NCBI GenBank assembly: GCA_949752745.1
Contig: OX457027.1
Location: 93,116,015 to 93,180,014 of the forward strand
Length of the DNA: 64,000 nucleotides
Direction: 5' to 3'
From: Protula sp. h YS-2021
Lineage: Eukaryota; Annelida; Polychaeta; Sabellida; Serpulidae
Part shown: piece by piece, positions 33,181 through 44,699 of the stretch
Position numbering within the stretch: position 1 is the first letter of the stretch
Layout: every line of letters begins with the position of its first letter
Notes under the pieces: generated by a model
Databases searched by the model: none
Told to the model about the DNA's origin: nothing
The model's input: only the letters and a program-made list of their open reading frames with translations
Position numbers and translations under genes: made by a program

Positions 33181-35761
33181 CTGAAAAAAAAAGCTAGGTT
33201 GTCAGAGCAAAGCTGTTATGTTCTGCATTAAATTTTTTTAAGAGAAAAGAACCCAAATTGTGTTATTATTTATGATCTATATGTACTCAATACTTTCATT
33301 AACACAGTCATCTTTTCATACATAGCTTATATACAAGTGAATGCCACTAATGGATTTCTGAACTTGCTACAAATATTTATTATTCAGCTTAAATAGGCTA
33401 TAAAATCAAATAAAACTGCTGTAAAACTAGTCTGGGCCACAATCGTTTATTTTGTTGCAATTTAAATGGCAAGCTGTTCGCAATTTTAAATATTTTAATA
33501 TTTAAATGTATTTGCCTAATGGTGCTAAGTTATGTCCTAGTGCATGTTCTGTACTTTGTCAATAATTATAACTGACCAAATAGATTATCAATATTTTGTT
33601 ACTGAATTCTGTTACGGTGTTCTTGTTTAAAATTGAGCTAAAAGTAAACTCATCGGAAACCTAAATAAAAGTAAAACGTTTAAACCAGTTACCAGCATTT
33701 TAACTTGATTATCTCGTTTCATATACAACTTCAATTTTGACAACATTCTTAAATGTAAACAATGTTGTGAAACATATGGACAACTTTTGAAATGACATAT
33801 CTGTTATATCTGGATGACATATTACTTATTGTTATGTTTTTTTTAATAAAGATACGTTGTTTATGCTGTAGATACATGCCAAACATCATGGTAAAACTCA
33901 TTTGCTTCAAAGCAATCTCTTTTGGCACTCCAACCAAATGGATCTATGCTGTTAGTCACATTTGCATATTCATTCATGTATTTGCATAATGGGCAGACAT
34001 AATCCTCATGTTGGTGGTGTCGCACAGTGAATCGTTTCTTCCAGTCAAAGTATTTGCTATATAACTTGTCATTGGTGTCTAACAGCAAGAGATATTCTGC
34101 CAGATGTTTGGGTGAGGTGAAGTCACGAATGTCAATATAAGAATGTGGTGGTAGTATATTGCCATAATCAGCTGCACCTAACACTATGGGCACGACGTTG
34201 AGTAAGAGTACCTTGTATACTTTCTCAGTCAAGTACTCTTTGCATAGAGAATTCTCAAATGATAAGTAAAATTTGTATTCCCTTTCCAACATAGAATAGC
34301 AAGGATTTTCACCACTGTGTAAATCACCACGCGGACATGTGTAGTTACCACATCTACCGTAAACATGCACAGGTATATATTTCTGTAAGTCGCGTACGTA
34401 GTAATCCCGAAGACTACTCTGCCCGCACCTGCTCACAAACCAAGCAGCCAACTTTGTCTTTCCTTTCGCTAGATCTGTAGTCTTCCTTTCTAACCACATA
34501 ACCATATGGCAGATGGATAGTTGAGGTTGATCTCTATGTAACGCTTGCATTAAAAATGCCATTGAATTGTTCAAAAGGCCAACGAAAAAAGAAAGCTGGA
34601 GACTCTAAATTAAAACCGATCCACTTTTGCCAAGGAAGGCGGCGTTTAGGAACTAATGCATCCACGTCTTTCCTGAGTCGCGGCAAGTACATCAGCACGC
34701 CATCACATTCTTCAATGAATGCCTTGTCTTGAACGAGTTCGCAATTAGAAAACTTGCAGTTCTGAAACACTGACCATCTCCTTTCCATTTGTTCAACTTA
34801 AAGCTCTGTAAGTGAAAATACATCCACTTTTTGCTTCGTTTTGAAGTAATTTTCATCTTTCAGCGAGTCTGGTATACCAAGTTCTATGAACTACTATTAG
34901 GAATTGAATTTGAAAATTCATGAAACTGTGAGTCTTATTAGCATCCCGATCATCCTTTCTACCTCTCATTGTAATAAAAAGAAGCAAAATGGCTAAATGG
35001 GTAATTTTAGATACAATTCAAATACAATGGATAGATACAAAGCAAGCAAAGCCCAAATTCTTATATCATGTAAGGTTTCTTGGTTTATATTAAACATATT
35101 AAAATGAATGGTGCGATGTATAATTTGTGAACAAACTTGCAACAACAAGTGCAGACATTGTTTTTGCACTCAGCAAACACATGTGTGTTTCTCTCCTCGT
35201 AACTGTTCAGTATTTCTCCGTGTTTAAAATTTGCAATGACCTTTTTACTTATGAATGGATTCTCGAATTACTTTACTTAAACTACTCTTTTACCAAATCC
35301 CTCTTTTTATAAGCTTAAAACATCAACATTCCGTACCTTTCCCATTTATATTTATCTGCGAATGAGTTGCCTGAGCAAGTATGTTTATTAGTTTTAAATT
35401 GCCAGCAAAAAGAAGATAAAAGGAGTTCGATTTAGAGAAAGCATACCCAGTCACTTGTCCATTGTAGAAGCTTGAAGGTCTTATTTCCGGCATGATAGTG
35501 TTGATTGTTGCCATCCACATCTTTCTCTTTGCTATTCTCCTTTTCTGTTTTAGAACTCACATTGATATATTTTAACGGATGGTTTGAAAGCAATATATTT
35601 TTTATTCTTTTGCTTTCTTTATTCAATATTGTATTTGCACGTTCTCTTGTTTCAATGAAATACCCACTTTTGACGTTTGCTATCAAATGCCTTTTAAGCT
35701 TGTAATGCAAAAGAGCACAGATCGCAAGCACAAACACTACAAATGTCTTCCTTTTATTCAT
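32212..35761 (-). CDS. Alpha-1,3-fucosyltransferase locus B, exon 1 plus distal intact catalytic exon
   Basis: Exon 1 (35761-35447) encodes a signal anchor and stem; exon 2 (33180-32212) encodes a complete GT10 catalytic domain. Joined in phase 0 they give 427 residues, ending NALNNSSF. A second, damaged catalytic exon (34805-33861) lies between them and must be skipped for a functional product. Motifs in the intact exon: FNASVTYRSTSTIHLPYGYV, KLVAWFVSRC, VYGRCGNYTCPRG, FYLAFENSLCKEY, ITEKVYK and NVVPVVLGA. Relative to locus A the FENS-adjacent cysteine is retained. Expected function and location: Golgi, GDP-fucose to glycan. An alternative view is that the locus is two tandem genes of which the distal copy lost its own first exon. 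Confidence 0.75.
33861..34805 (-). pseudogene. Broken fucosyltransferase catalytic exon
   Basis: Homologous along its whole length to the catalytic exons at 10890 and 33180, with acceptor 'cacttacag' intact. Damage: a 4-base length difference near 34755-34765 shifts the frame before VFQNC; TAG at 34536-34534 replaces the tyrosine codon of VTYRSTST; a further frameshift follows PYGYV near 34485-34510. Downstream the frame is long and clean (237 codons in one open stretch, with KTKLAAWFVSRC and FYLSFENSLCKEY), so inactivation looks recent. Confidence 0.85.
35447..35761 (-). CDS. Fucosyltransferase B exon 1: signal anchor and stem
   Basis: Start placed at MNKRKTFVVFVLAICALLHY by analogy with locus A (MNKT); a further in-frame ATG lies 27 bases upstream. 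The exon ends FKLLQWTSDW at a GTATGC donor, phase 0. It is open throughout, although the nearest catalytic exon is broken. Confidence 0.75.
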
Positions 35762-36001
35762 TTTGTTGTTATGATTCAGATCGTACATGCAATGTTTTTA
35801 TTTTAAAGCCGCAATACATAGGTGAAAATACTGTCCTACTGATCTATCACAGTAGATTAGCTAATGATTTCCTTGCCAATTAAACTTACTCTTCTCTTTA
35901 TTAATCTTTATTCGCAATCTATATCAATATTTTTTAAAATAATGTCATTGATGTTTAATATTTATAGCTAATGCAATTGGTTAAGTGAAAAAACTATATG
36001 A

Positions 36002-36191
36002 TTGGGGAATATAAGGCAATGCTCTTTTCATATGCAAATGAGAGCTGGAATGTTGACGTCCGCGAGCATCCTTCGCCGAAAGCAAGCGCTTACCTTTTTC
36101 CTTCTGTATATCACTCTATTTTACATCTATAGTACATTTATTTTATTTATTATACCTCAAGATGTTAGTGTGGTTGGTGGACGTTTTAAAA
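36002..36191 (+). CDS. Possible first exon of a type II membrane protein
   Basis: MLTSASILRRKQALTFFLLY (internal ATG at 36050) followed by a second hydrophobic stretch and IPQDVSVVGGRFK resembles a cytoplasmic basic tip plus signal anchor. It ends in phase 1 at GTATGT (36192). It is divergent from fucosyltransferase B exon 1, about 290 bases away, so the two could share a promoter. No following exon is recognised. Confidence 0.35.
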
Positions 36192-36889
36192 GTATGTTTT
36201 TCTTTTATGTATAATGCTCACGAAGAAACCAAGCGCTTCCAGCAAATGCAAAAGTACATTTGATACATGCTTGATTTACCGAGAAATTATCTGGAGATAC
36301 TGTTGCTCAAAGACAAATAAGCCTGTAGCATGCTATATCAGCTATCTGTGGGTTTTACAGGGCGTTAACATGTCTTACATGTCTAAGTAAAATTATATTG
36401 AAGCCTAGGTTCATTTGCTAAAGCAATGTTTCATTATCTTATTGGCATTGCAAAATGTAAACTTTCCACTTTTCAAAACAGCATTTTTTACATTGAACTG
36501 CGGGCATTTATTACCTATCAGTTTTTTTAGGAAATAAAATAAATGACCGATTTCTTCATTAAATATAGACCGGTTTAAAGAGTAAAGCGTTTTTCATGAG
36601 ATTTTCACCTGTAGAACAATTTTACACCACAATCTAATGTTTTTTGTTTTACTTCCCAATTTACGAAGTATTTGCGAAAAATCTTGGTATGTACCATATT
36701 AATCAATGTTGAGCCATAATCTTTAAATTCATGTTCCTTTAGAGCTTACGTTTAGATGACGAGACTTCGACAACTCTTCGGAAACATGCCATGGCATTTT
36801 ACAGACTGGTACTTCAATACCATTAGTGTTTTGGCACTTTGTAAGTAGTAAATTTGATCACAACTCTGGAGGCCTAATCACGACATAAG

Positions 36890-37240
36890 CACATTAAGGA
36901 TAAACCTCAAAACTTTTTGTGCCCTTTTCTACTCACAATCAGAGCAGCATATGCACACCTCCGCGATCGCTCTTGCAGTGCAGCAATAACTGTAGAAGAG
37001 GCATCAGAGGCCTCAGTAAACCTGAGCGGATTGAACCCATAACTCAATGGTGCAGAATGACCGCGGACAGCGAAGTCGAATGTGAATGCAGGTGCCAAAT
37101 TTTCTGCGGCGATGGACGAAATCGCAAAAACAGATTCATCCGAGAAACGTGGACTTCAGTTTGCGTCAACCTGATTTATCGCTTTGATGTGGTTGGATTA
37201 TTGATTTTAGTCGCCAAACGCGTTACTGAGTGAAATTGTA
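36890..37240. other. Unassigned GC-richer patch, open on both strands
   Basis: The plus strand has a 104-codon frame (36919-37233). The minus strand has a frame of about 85 codons from near 37160 to 36907 with SYGFNPLRFTEASDASSTVI. Neither matches a known family. Composition differs from the flanks, which suggests a transposon fragment or an old exon. Confidence 0.3.
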
Positions 37241-38548
37241 TAGCACCAAAATTTCTGTGAACGGTAAATGTTGTCAAATGTCTTATTTCTCATATTCTCG
37301 TTGAGCTGCTGTGAGTTTGCTTATTTGACAAAAAAAAAACTATGCTTAAGCTTCTCTGTTGAAATTGTGCAAGAAATCGATCTATTTGGTCACTAGGAAA
37401 TATTCTCTCAGTGGAAACAGTCTTCTCTTCTTTAGTAGATAATTTAAAACGATGAAAGATTACACTTGAATGTTTTAGTTAATTTTATTGAATGTTTACA
37501 TTAAATGTAGACGAAGCTACAGCATTGATGGCATTGCCAATTTGCTGTAAATGTGACATAATAGCTCTGTTAAGTAGCATTTGAATGAAACATTTCAATA
37601 CAAGACAGACATTCCTAAAGGTTTATTATTTCTAGCATTGTTAAATTACATTACCAGATAACAACAACAATCAGCGGTAAGTACAGCAATGCTTTGAAAA
37701 TGACCTAAAATGTAACCACATTTGATGAATAAAATAGATTTCATACACTGAAAACACATTAAAACAACAAGTGCTCGCTCGCCTGATTATTGAATCATTA
37801 CAAATAAAATAATCATATTAAAGAAAATTTACACTACGTTGTTCACCACAACATTATCTTTTAGATCAATATTTTAGCATAGGTCAATAATTCAAGTTTG
37901 TTTGTTTTAACACTAATGAATTTTGCTTACTTTCAGTAAAGTGTGTCAATTAATGACCAAAATATGCTGGTTGATAAGCTAATGTAGCATAATGCCGAAA
38001 TGGCAGTCTATGTAAGTTCTAGTTATGCTTTTTATTTTATGTAGTTCTTATTTGTAGTCATTTTGTGGCGAAAAAAGCATTCTTTTCGGAATATTGAAGA
38101 TTTTTATGAAGCAAGAGGGACATCACGGTGGTGAGTTTTCGGTTAGTGATACATCACACAAAAAGCATGAGGGCTTGTATCTGATTGAAGCGATACGGGA
38201 ATCTGACACCTCTCAATAAATGGCTTGACACATAAAATAACGTGCAGCATAACTTCATTGCAATAACTTTCAACCCCCTCTCCGATGACACATAGTTGCA
38301 TTACGAAATAAACAAACAAAACATGCTTCATTGTCACAAAATTAAAGATACAATAACGATATTGAAACATACCCTGACACTGAGCAGTGATTCTTTACTT
38401 AACTTTAAATGGTTACTCTTTGCACACTACGTGGGATTAATATCTTTATATTTCGGACACCTTGTTGTTATTGTTAAGCAAAAAAAAAAATACATGGATC
38501 TCACTTATTAATTTATTTTCTAGAAAAGGCCTCGCATACATCTAACAG
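37241..38548. other. AT-rich intergenic DNA
   Basis: No exon, RNA or repeat that I can support. Confidence 0.35.
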
Positions 38549-38587
38549 TTAGGGGAGCTGGGAGGCCACGAAGTAGGTCCTCGTTTT
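38549..38587 (-). CDS. Possible GPCR terminal exon
   Basis: 'caacttcttttcag' is a strong acceptor; the phase 0 frame KTRTYFVASQLP ends in TAA. Phase agrees with the optional donor of exon 2. Short, so chance is not excluded. Confidence 0.35.
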   Translation of the reverse strand, partial: KTRTYFVASQLP

Positions 38588-39967
38588 CTGAAAAGAAGTT
38601 GAGCAGATTAAGGCTCAAAGTTTGATATTTACAAAATTTGGAGGGAAGTGAGGAAGAATTTGGAAACTCTGCTCTTTCATTACAAACTCTTCATTTCCAG
38701 AACCCACCTCTTTTCAGACAATCAGATAATCGCTGTTATTTTTCTGCGTTTAGATTTCCATTAAATTCACCATATAACGTCAGGGCCATGAAACATACAT
38801 TGATTAAAGACGCGGTAATATAGTGATACCACCTAGTAATTACTACCCTCGAATCATCGCTGGCAACCACCGACCGCCAACCATGCAACACATTTCATTT
38901 ATATACAGAAGTTCACTATTTAATACACAATTTCAAACACAATTCCTTGGAATCTTTGCGAAATTTTTTATACACAATAGAGTACAACATCAAACATATT
39001 ATTTATAAAGTGCATGTACATAAACTCTATATTTTTCACCAAGCGAAAAATTCCAATCAAAAAAGGTATAAATGAGAGTAGAAACAAGCAAGTTATTGAA
39101 GTGAAAAGCTTAGCTAAAGTGAGTTGAACTGGATTCATTCCTGCTTGTTTCTTTTCTTTGCTTACTATTTCAATCTTTCCAGTGTCATTTTTAACCGTAT
39201 CTTTTACTTTCACCTTGTTGCGATCGTTGTTGAGGCTGAAAAGTAGAAACTTATCTTCGATAGAGTTTGAATATCATAACAGAATGGAGCTGCACCACAC
39301 ACACACGCACACACATACACACAACACACACACACAAACACACACACACATACGCACACACACACACCGTAATTCGCCATTATGCATTTTAATGTTTTAT
39401 GATATAAACCGCAACAAAAGTATCTAAACAGAATGAACTAAATATATATTAATTGATATATAGTAAGAGAAAAATGCAAATCAACATTTTGAATTTACAT
39501 GAAAAATGTAATGAATTATGCCAGTTTAACTATTGCAGTAATGTTGCTTAATAAGCATGTTGTATGGCCTGTGCTTGTTGTTAGCTAAGACATTTCACTC
39601 ACATGTTGAAGACTTTCATTTGTTTTTTATTCATTATTATTATTATTGTTATTATTATTATTATTGTTTTATTATTATTAATACTAATAATAAAATAATA
39701 ATAATAACAATAATAATAATAATTGACAGAGAAAGAGAAATAGAAAAAAGGAAGAGAGAGCGTGAGAGAGAGATAGAGTATCATTATTCTTTATGTTATT
39801 AGTAATAATAATAATAAATAATAATAATAATAATAACAAACAACCAAAACCCAAAAATAATCCGACGTCGGTTAGACAGATTGATAGACAGATACACACA
39901 TACATATATACACATATACATTGATATGTAGAGGGATACTTCGATAGATAGACAGACAGACAGATAT

Positions 39968-40000
<33 letters not shown>

Positions 40001-40885
40001 AAAGAAGACTGACAGCTAGTGCAATATATAAATACATGCATATATGTGTCAATACTCTTGCCTGTTGCGAGGTTCGGCAGCCAACTTGGTTTTCGTACCT
40101 GTAGAGGACCCAGAATGTGTACCGATTTTAGACCCTTGCAGCAATATCTCTTTTCTTGATGGTTTGGTCCTCACTACAGGTTTAGGTAGTTCTTCTTTCA
40201 TTTGGCAGTTTGTTTTGTTTACTGCTATTTTTCTTTTTTGATTTCGGAGTTTGATAATAATAAAGACATAACACACAACCAATGTGATGAAACCTACAAA
40301 AATGAACACTCCTATGATAGATCGAATAATGAAATTAGCCACAGAATCACCATCAAAGAAAAACGCCAGACCAGCTAACAGCATGCTTGAGATGATGTCA
40401 TAACCTATGATCTTAAAATATTTCGAATTTGCTGTTGAGTATGAGAATGGCTTGTAGACAGCGAAATCGCTGTCTACAGCAACTGAGGCTAGTGTGTTGA
40501 GATAAAGAAAAAGAAATATTCGTGTGACGAGAAAGAAAATAGCGTCATCTATCGCACTATTTTTCATGACCATGTCGTCGTTGATGTATGTATAAGAGAA
40601 AAGTGGTGCGAGTACCCACACGGAAGCGATGTTCAATAGTGCTAAAAACACTCCAAATACGTTGCCCGGGTAATCCTTTGGTTTTGTTAACTGTATATAT
40701 ATAATCAGGGCATTGCCGGCTGATGATGTTGATAAAACGATCAGAATACACACTGCGTGTAAAACTGGATCTCTGTCAGTACAATTATCATCTCCTCTTA
40801 TTTGATCTTGCAAAATATCATCCACATTTTGTGCACTGTCAAAATTAATTTCGTTGGCCTCAGAAATAGTAAAATTGTCTTCCAT
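38549..40885 (-). CDS. Divergent rhodopsin-like GPCR
   Basis: Exon 1 (40885-40056) encodes an extracellular N-terminus with NFT and NCT sequons, five transmembrane helices and a long third loop. Exon 2 (39235-38974) adds helices 6 and 7. A short phase 0 exon (38587-38549, KTRTYFVASQLP) may supply the tail. Total 376 residues if all three join; without the last exon the protein stops after LYCV. TM1 has the class A GN motif (AGNALIIYIQL), but TM2 has N for the usual D, the DRY box reads DSD, no TM3 disulphide cysteine is seen, and NPxxY reads DVVLY. It is probably a lineage-specific chemosensory or orphan receptor; ligand unknown. Confidence 0.65.
38974..39235 (-). CDS. GPCR exon 2: TM6 and TM7
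   Basis: Acceptor 'ctacttttcag', phase 2 entry. Encodes a basic loop end, LAKLFTSITCLFLLSFIPFL (TM6, with FIP where FxxCWLP is usual) and MHFINNMFDVVLYC (TM7). If GTATAA at 38973 is not used as donor, the frame adds Val and stops at 38968. Confidence 0.65.
39294..40003. repeat. Microsatellite cluster in the GPCR intron
   Basis: (CA)n at 39294-39368, mirrored (ATT)n/(AAT)n at about 39629-39722, AAT units at 39799-39838, and GACA/GATA tracts at about 39924-40003. These account for most of the intron and for the low-complexity reading frames there. Confidence 0.9.
40056..40885 (-). CDS. GPCR exon 1: TM1-TM5 and third intracellular loop
   Basis: Starts MEDNFTISEANEI. Ends in phase 2 at GTATTG (after RQ); a GC donor six bases upstream (CAG|GCAAGA) would also keep phase. 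Helices sit roughly at residues 43-65, 74-97, 115-137, 155-176 and 186-210. The third loop is lysine-rich. Confidence 0.75.
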
Positions 40886-42838
40886 TGTGATCTGATACTT
40901 AATTCCTTATTTTTATATAATATTTTATTAAAATACAATTGAAATAGACGAAATGTGTAAAGCCTACCAGCAAAACTTTTTGTACATGTTCTCATCAGTA
41001 GCATAACTGAAAGACTGCTGATGCCATACCTCATATACCTAAAGGGCTATATTAATATCACAAGTATGCTCTCATTTGTCTAATTAAAACTGGGCGTTCC
41101 GTTCTAATAAAGAGCGAAAAACATTAGATATTACTTAGCAAGGTGTTTTATCAAGGACACACTAATGAAATTTGGCATTTTTATCTTTTTACATCAAACA
41201 GATTTTTCAAGAAATGTCAAATCTTTGAAAGCTATGCCTGGAAAAAGCTCAACCTTTTGATCCTTCTTTCCTTCAGTTATCCAATTTGACTATTGAGTAC
41301 TTCCCGATAAAGTTGTCGTTTGGACACAAAATTTATTTGGATAATTATGAGGACTTGATAAGAACAACATCATATTCGTTATTTTTTAATCTATGCACTT
41401 CTAAATTTAATTGAATATAAGCACAGTTTTTGTACCTAGTTTCATTATTGTATTTCCTTTAAAGCATGTAGTAGAAAAGCTAAAACTTTTTGGCAAAATT
41501 CAAAGTACAAATCGGCTTATATCTCGAGATGTTGACTTCATATGTGCCGCGTGATTACAATATATACGTGTTAATATTGCGGCCACACTTCGCGTACACA
41601 CTTAGCATCCACATGCAACGGGCATCGATGAACAGTGTTTAATGCGCCTGTGTAATTCCTTTAAAATATTGATAAACAGATTGCTGTGAAACCAAAATAT
41701 AAAACAATCAACTCATCAGAATAAACCAAAGGTTCGTCATTTATCAGCAACTTGCTATTGTTTATATCTTGTTATAGGCAAATTCGACCTTTCATATTTT
41801 AATAATGAAAAGTGTGTACCTAATAAAGATTTTTATATTATTGAAGGGAAAAGATTATATAAAATATGCTATAATTCATCTATCTCTAAGATGTGCTTGG
41901 ACAAAAGTTTATAAATTATACATCATCCACGATTTTCAAATGACAATATAACCAAGTAATGCAAGATGGCAATTTATAAGAAGCTATTTATTTTGTTTGA
42001 GATTTAAGGACTGACTATGCTTGTGTCTATATGAAGTTCTAATTTTAGAATAATTGAGTGTTCAGTTTACGTCATATTCCAGACACAGAGCAAAGCTAAT
42101 TATTACATATGGCTTGTGTAATCTATGAGACTCTTCTATTAGGTAGCTCTGTTCTGATCTATTGTTTACCAAAGCAGTAGAAAATATAATTTGACATTAT
42201 AATTCACATAACGTCACTGTTTTATATCGTACTGATTAAGCATAAACGTGTATCTGTTTATTTTATGCTAGCAAAATATTAAATGTTGTTATTTATTTTG
42301 TGTTATCGTATATTACTTCCTTGCTAAAAATAAAGACTGAAAGAAAAAAAGGTCTTCCATTTGTAAGCCGATCCAAACGATGGATAGATGCACTGAACAG
42401 GTGTGGAATTGATCACAATTCATCTTATATCTAAACCTAGCAATAAACATATTTTCCTGCTTGTTATTTAATTAGAGCACTCTGTATCAATTCAAATGTA
42501 CTATTGAAACACATGGCAGTGCTTTGCTACAACTTGTAACAGAGCTCTCAAAGTTTAGCTTTTACAAGAAACACTTGTGCCTAAAGACCAACTTGTTTAT
42601 CATGACTGACGATGTCTAAACTGCGTGATTGCGAACACATCCACACATTAATTGTTTCTCATCTGCAGACGGAGAGACTAACGTCAAACTTGAAAATATA
42701 CTAATCCGCGTGGTTCACCATTGTTTGCCTAAACAAACTACAACAAGTATGAAACTTGTCAAAGTGGCATCTTTTGTCCAATTTTAGACAGACGTCCGAG
42801 AGTTTTTTTGCTTTGATTTTTTAAGACCAATACTACCA
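40886..42838. other. Upstream region of the GPCR
   Basis: AT-rich with no supported exon. It would contain the minus-strand promoter. Confidence 0.35.

Positions 42839-42914
<76 letters not shown>
42839..42914. repeat. (CT)n microsatellite
   Basis: Nearly pure CT dinucleotide repeat with one TAT interruption near 42858. Confidence 0.95.
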
Positions 42915-42917
<3 letters not shown>

Positions 42918-43408
42918 AATGGAAAATACAGAAGGACACGATATTAATAAGACGATGGACAATGTCTAGCCGCACTTTCGGTAATTAATGATTTTATATA
43001 TCAAACATCGTCTGATATTTACATTATAGAATGTCATTGCGTTGTTTTTTCTTCATCTCGGATGAAGTGCTGCCATAATGCTTCATAGAACAGCAGTCAC
43101 CTGCACAGTCACTTCATACTTTTATTACTTTTATGGATGTAATTATAAATTTTAGTTATTTTTAAAGCTTTAACAAAAAAAAAGCAGAGACACAGATAAG
43201 AGACCTCCTCATGTACCCAAGTAAATCGAAATAAAATACGTTATTCAGACTTTACCACTTTGATTAAGCTATTACAACGCAGTATCAATTAACTTTATAT
43301 TTTTAAGGCAATAGAAAAAATCTCACACTTAAAAAAATGTTATAAAAACCGAGTAGCTTAGTTTAACACTAAAGAAAAACTCCTTAATTTGTAGCGGGAT
43401 CTTCTAGA

Positions 43409-43548
<140 letters not shown>

Positions 43549-43582
43549 AATACTTATAATAATGACATGTTAAATAATAATT

Positions 43583-43602
43583 TCTCTCATTCTCTCTTTC
43601 TC

Positions 43603-43654
<52 letters not shown>

Positions 43655-43661
43655 TGTCTCT

Positions 43662-43720
<59 letters not shown>
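43583..43720. repeat. (CTTT)n then (CT)n microsatellite
   Basis: Tetranucleotide CTTT units pass into a pure CT tract. A C-run follows near 43811-43820. Confidence 0.95.
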
Positions 43721-43721
<1 letters not shown>

Positions 43722-44064
43722 GTTATGTATATATGTATATAAATGACTTGGATCTGTCAATCTCTTCAAACTATATATCATGGTTGTGTTTTAGTAACCC
43801 ACCCGCTCCCCCCCCCCCCCGAGTATTGTAGAAAAATTGAGGCTAAATCGCTTTCAATTTCAAAATATAATGGGTAAGGTTGAGAAAATGAAATTAGTGC
43901 CACTGTTTAGAACATATTTGAGGTGAGGACTAGGTCATTCAAATTAAACTGTGACCATAAATAGTTGGGTGCCATAAAGTCAGAATTGCTACAACGTTAT
44001 TCTTCACTTTCTCATGGAATGATTCTCTGATAGAATTATATTTTTCTATACAATAGAAAAGTAC

Positions 44065-44320
44065 TATAATAATAACAGTAAAATTAATAATATTAATAAT
44101 GCTAATAATAATAATAATATAACACTACTGCTAATAACAAGATTTGTAATGATACGGTTGAGTAATAAAAATAGCAATAATAATAACCATAAAAAATTAA
44201 ATTTAATAATAATAATAATAACAATAATCTTGATGATGATAATGATGATGATGATGATTATGATGATGATGATGATGATGTTGATGATGATGATGATAAT
44301 GATGATGATGATGGTGGTGG
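44065..44320. repeat. (AAT)n and (ATG)n microsatellites
   Basis: AAT-type units to about 44225 give way to GATGAT units to about 44312. Open frames here (poly-Ile, poly-Met) are artefacts of the repeat. Confidence 0.9.
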
Positions 44321-44699
44321 CGTTTTCCATTTTAATGCTCATATTATGTAGCACAACGTTAATACAAAAATATGAATTTTACCGACCGTATAATATTTGG
44401 AAGGAAAAGTCAGTTTAACACAACCAGAGTAAGTTTTGTTTGTAGAACATAATTAGGATTAGTTTTCTTTATCAAGTTATCACTGCACTTTTATCAGCAA
44501 CTTGCAAATACAAAATACAAACTAGAGTGGCCAGTGCACACCAACATCAGTGTATTTCAAACACTTTTATTAGTCAGTCATTCCCGTTGTTTTTGCAAAC
44601 GAAAAATAACATTTTCTTCCTATGTTATGATAAATATACATTTAGTTCAGAATATCTTGGTGCCAGTTTATATCGTAAATAATTAAAGCACAGCGTGCT

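Noticed and set aside
33861..34574. 237-aa frame as an independent fucosyltransferase
   Set aside because: It begins out of frame relative to the conserved upstream part; stop and frameshift show it is the rear of a broken exon.
39299..40003. CRISPR-like direct repeats
   Set aside because: The repeats are dinucleotide to tetranucleotide microsatellites without spacers, in animal DNA.
44149..44418. Low-complexity reading frames over ATG/AAT repeats, and similar frames over CT, CA and ATT tracts
   Set aside because: They are translations of microsatellites.
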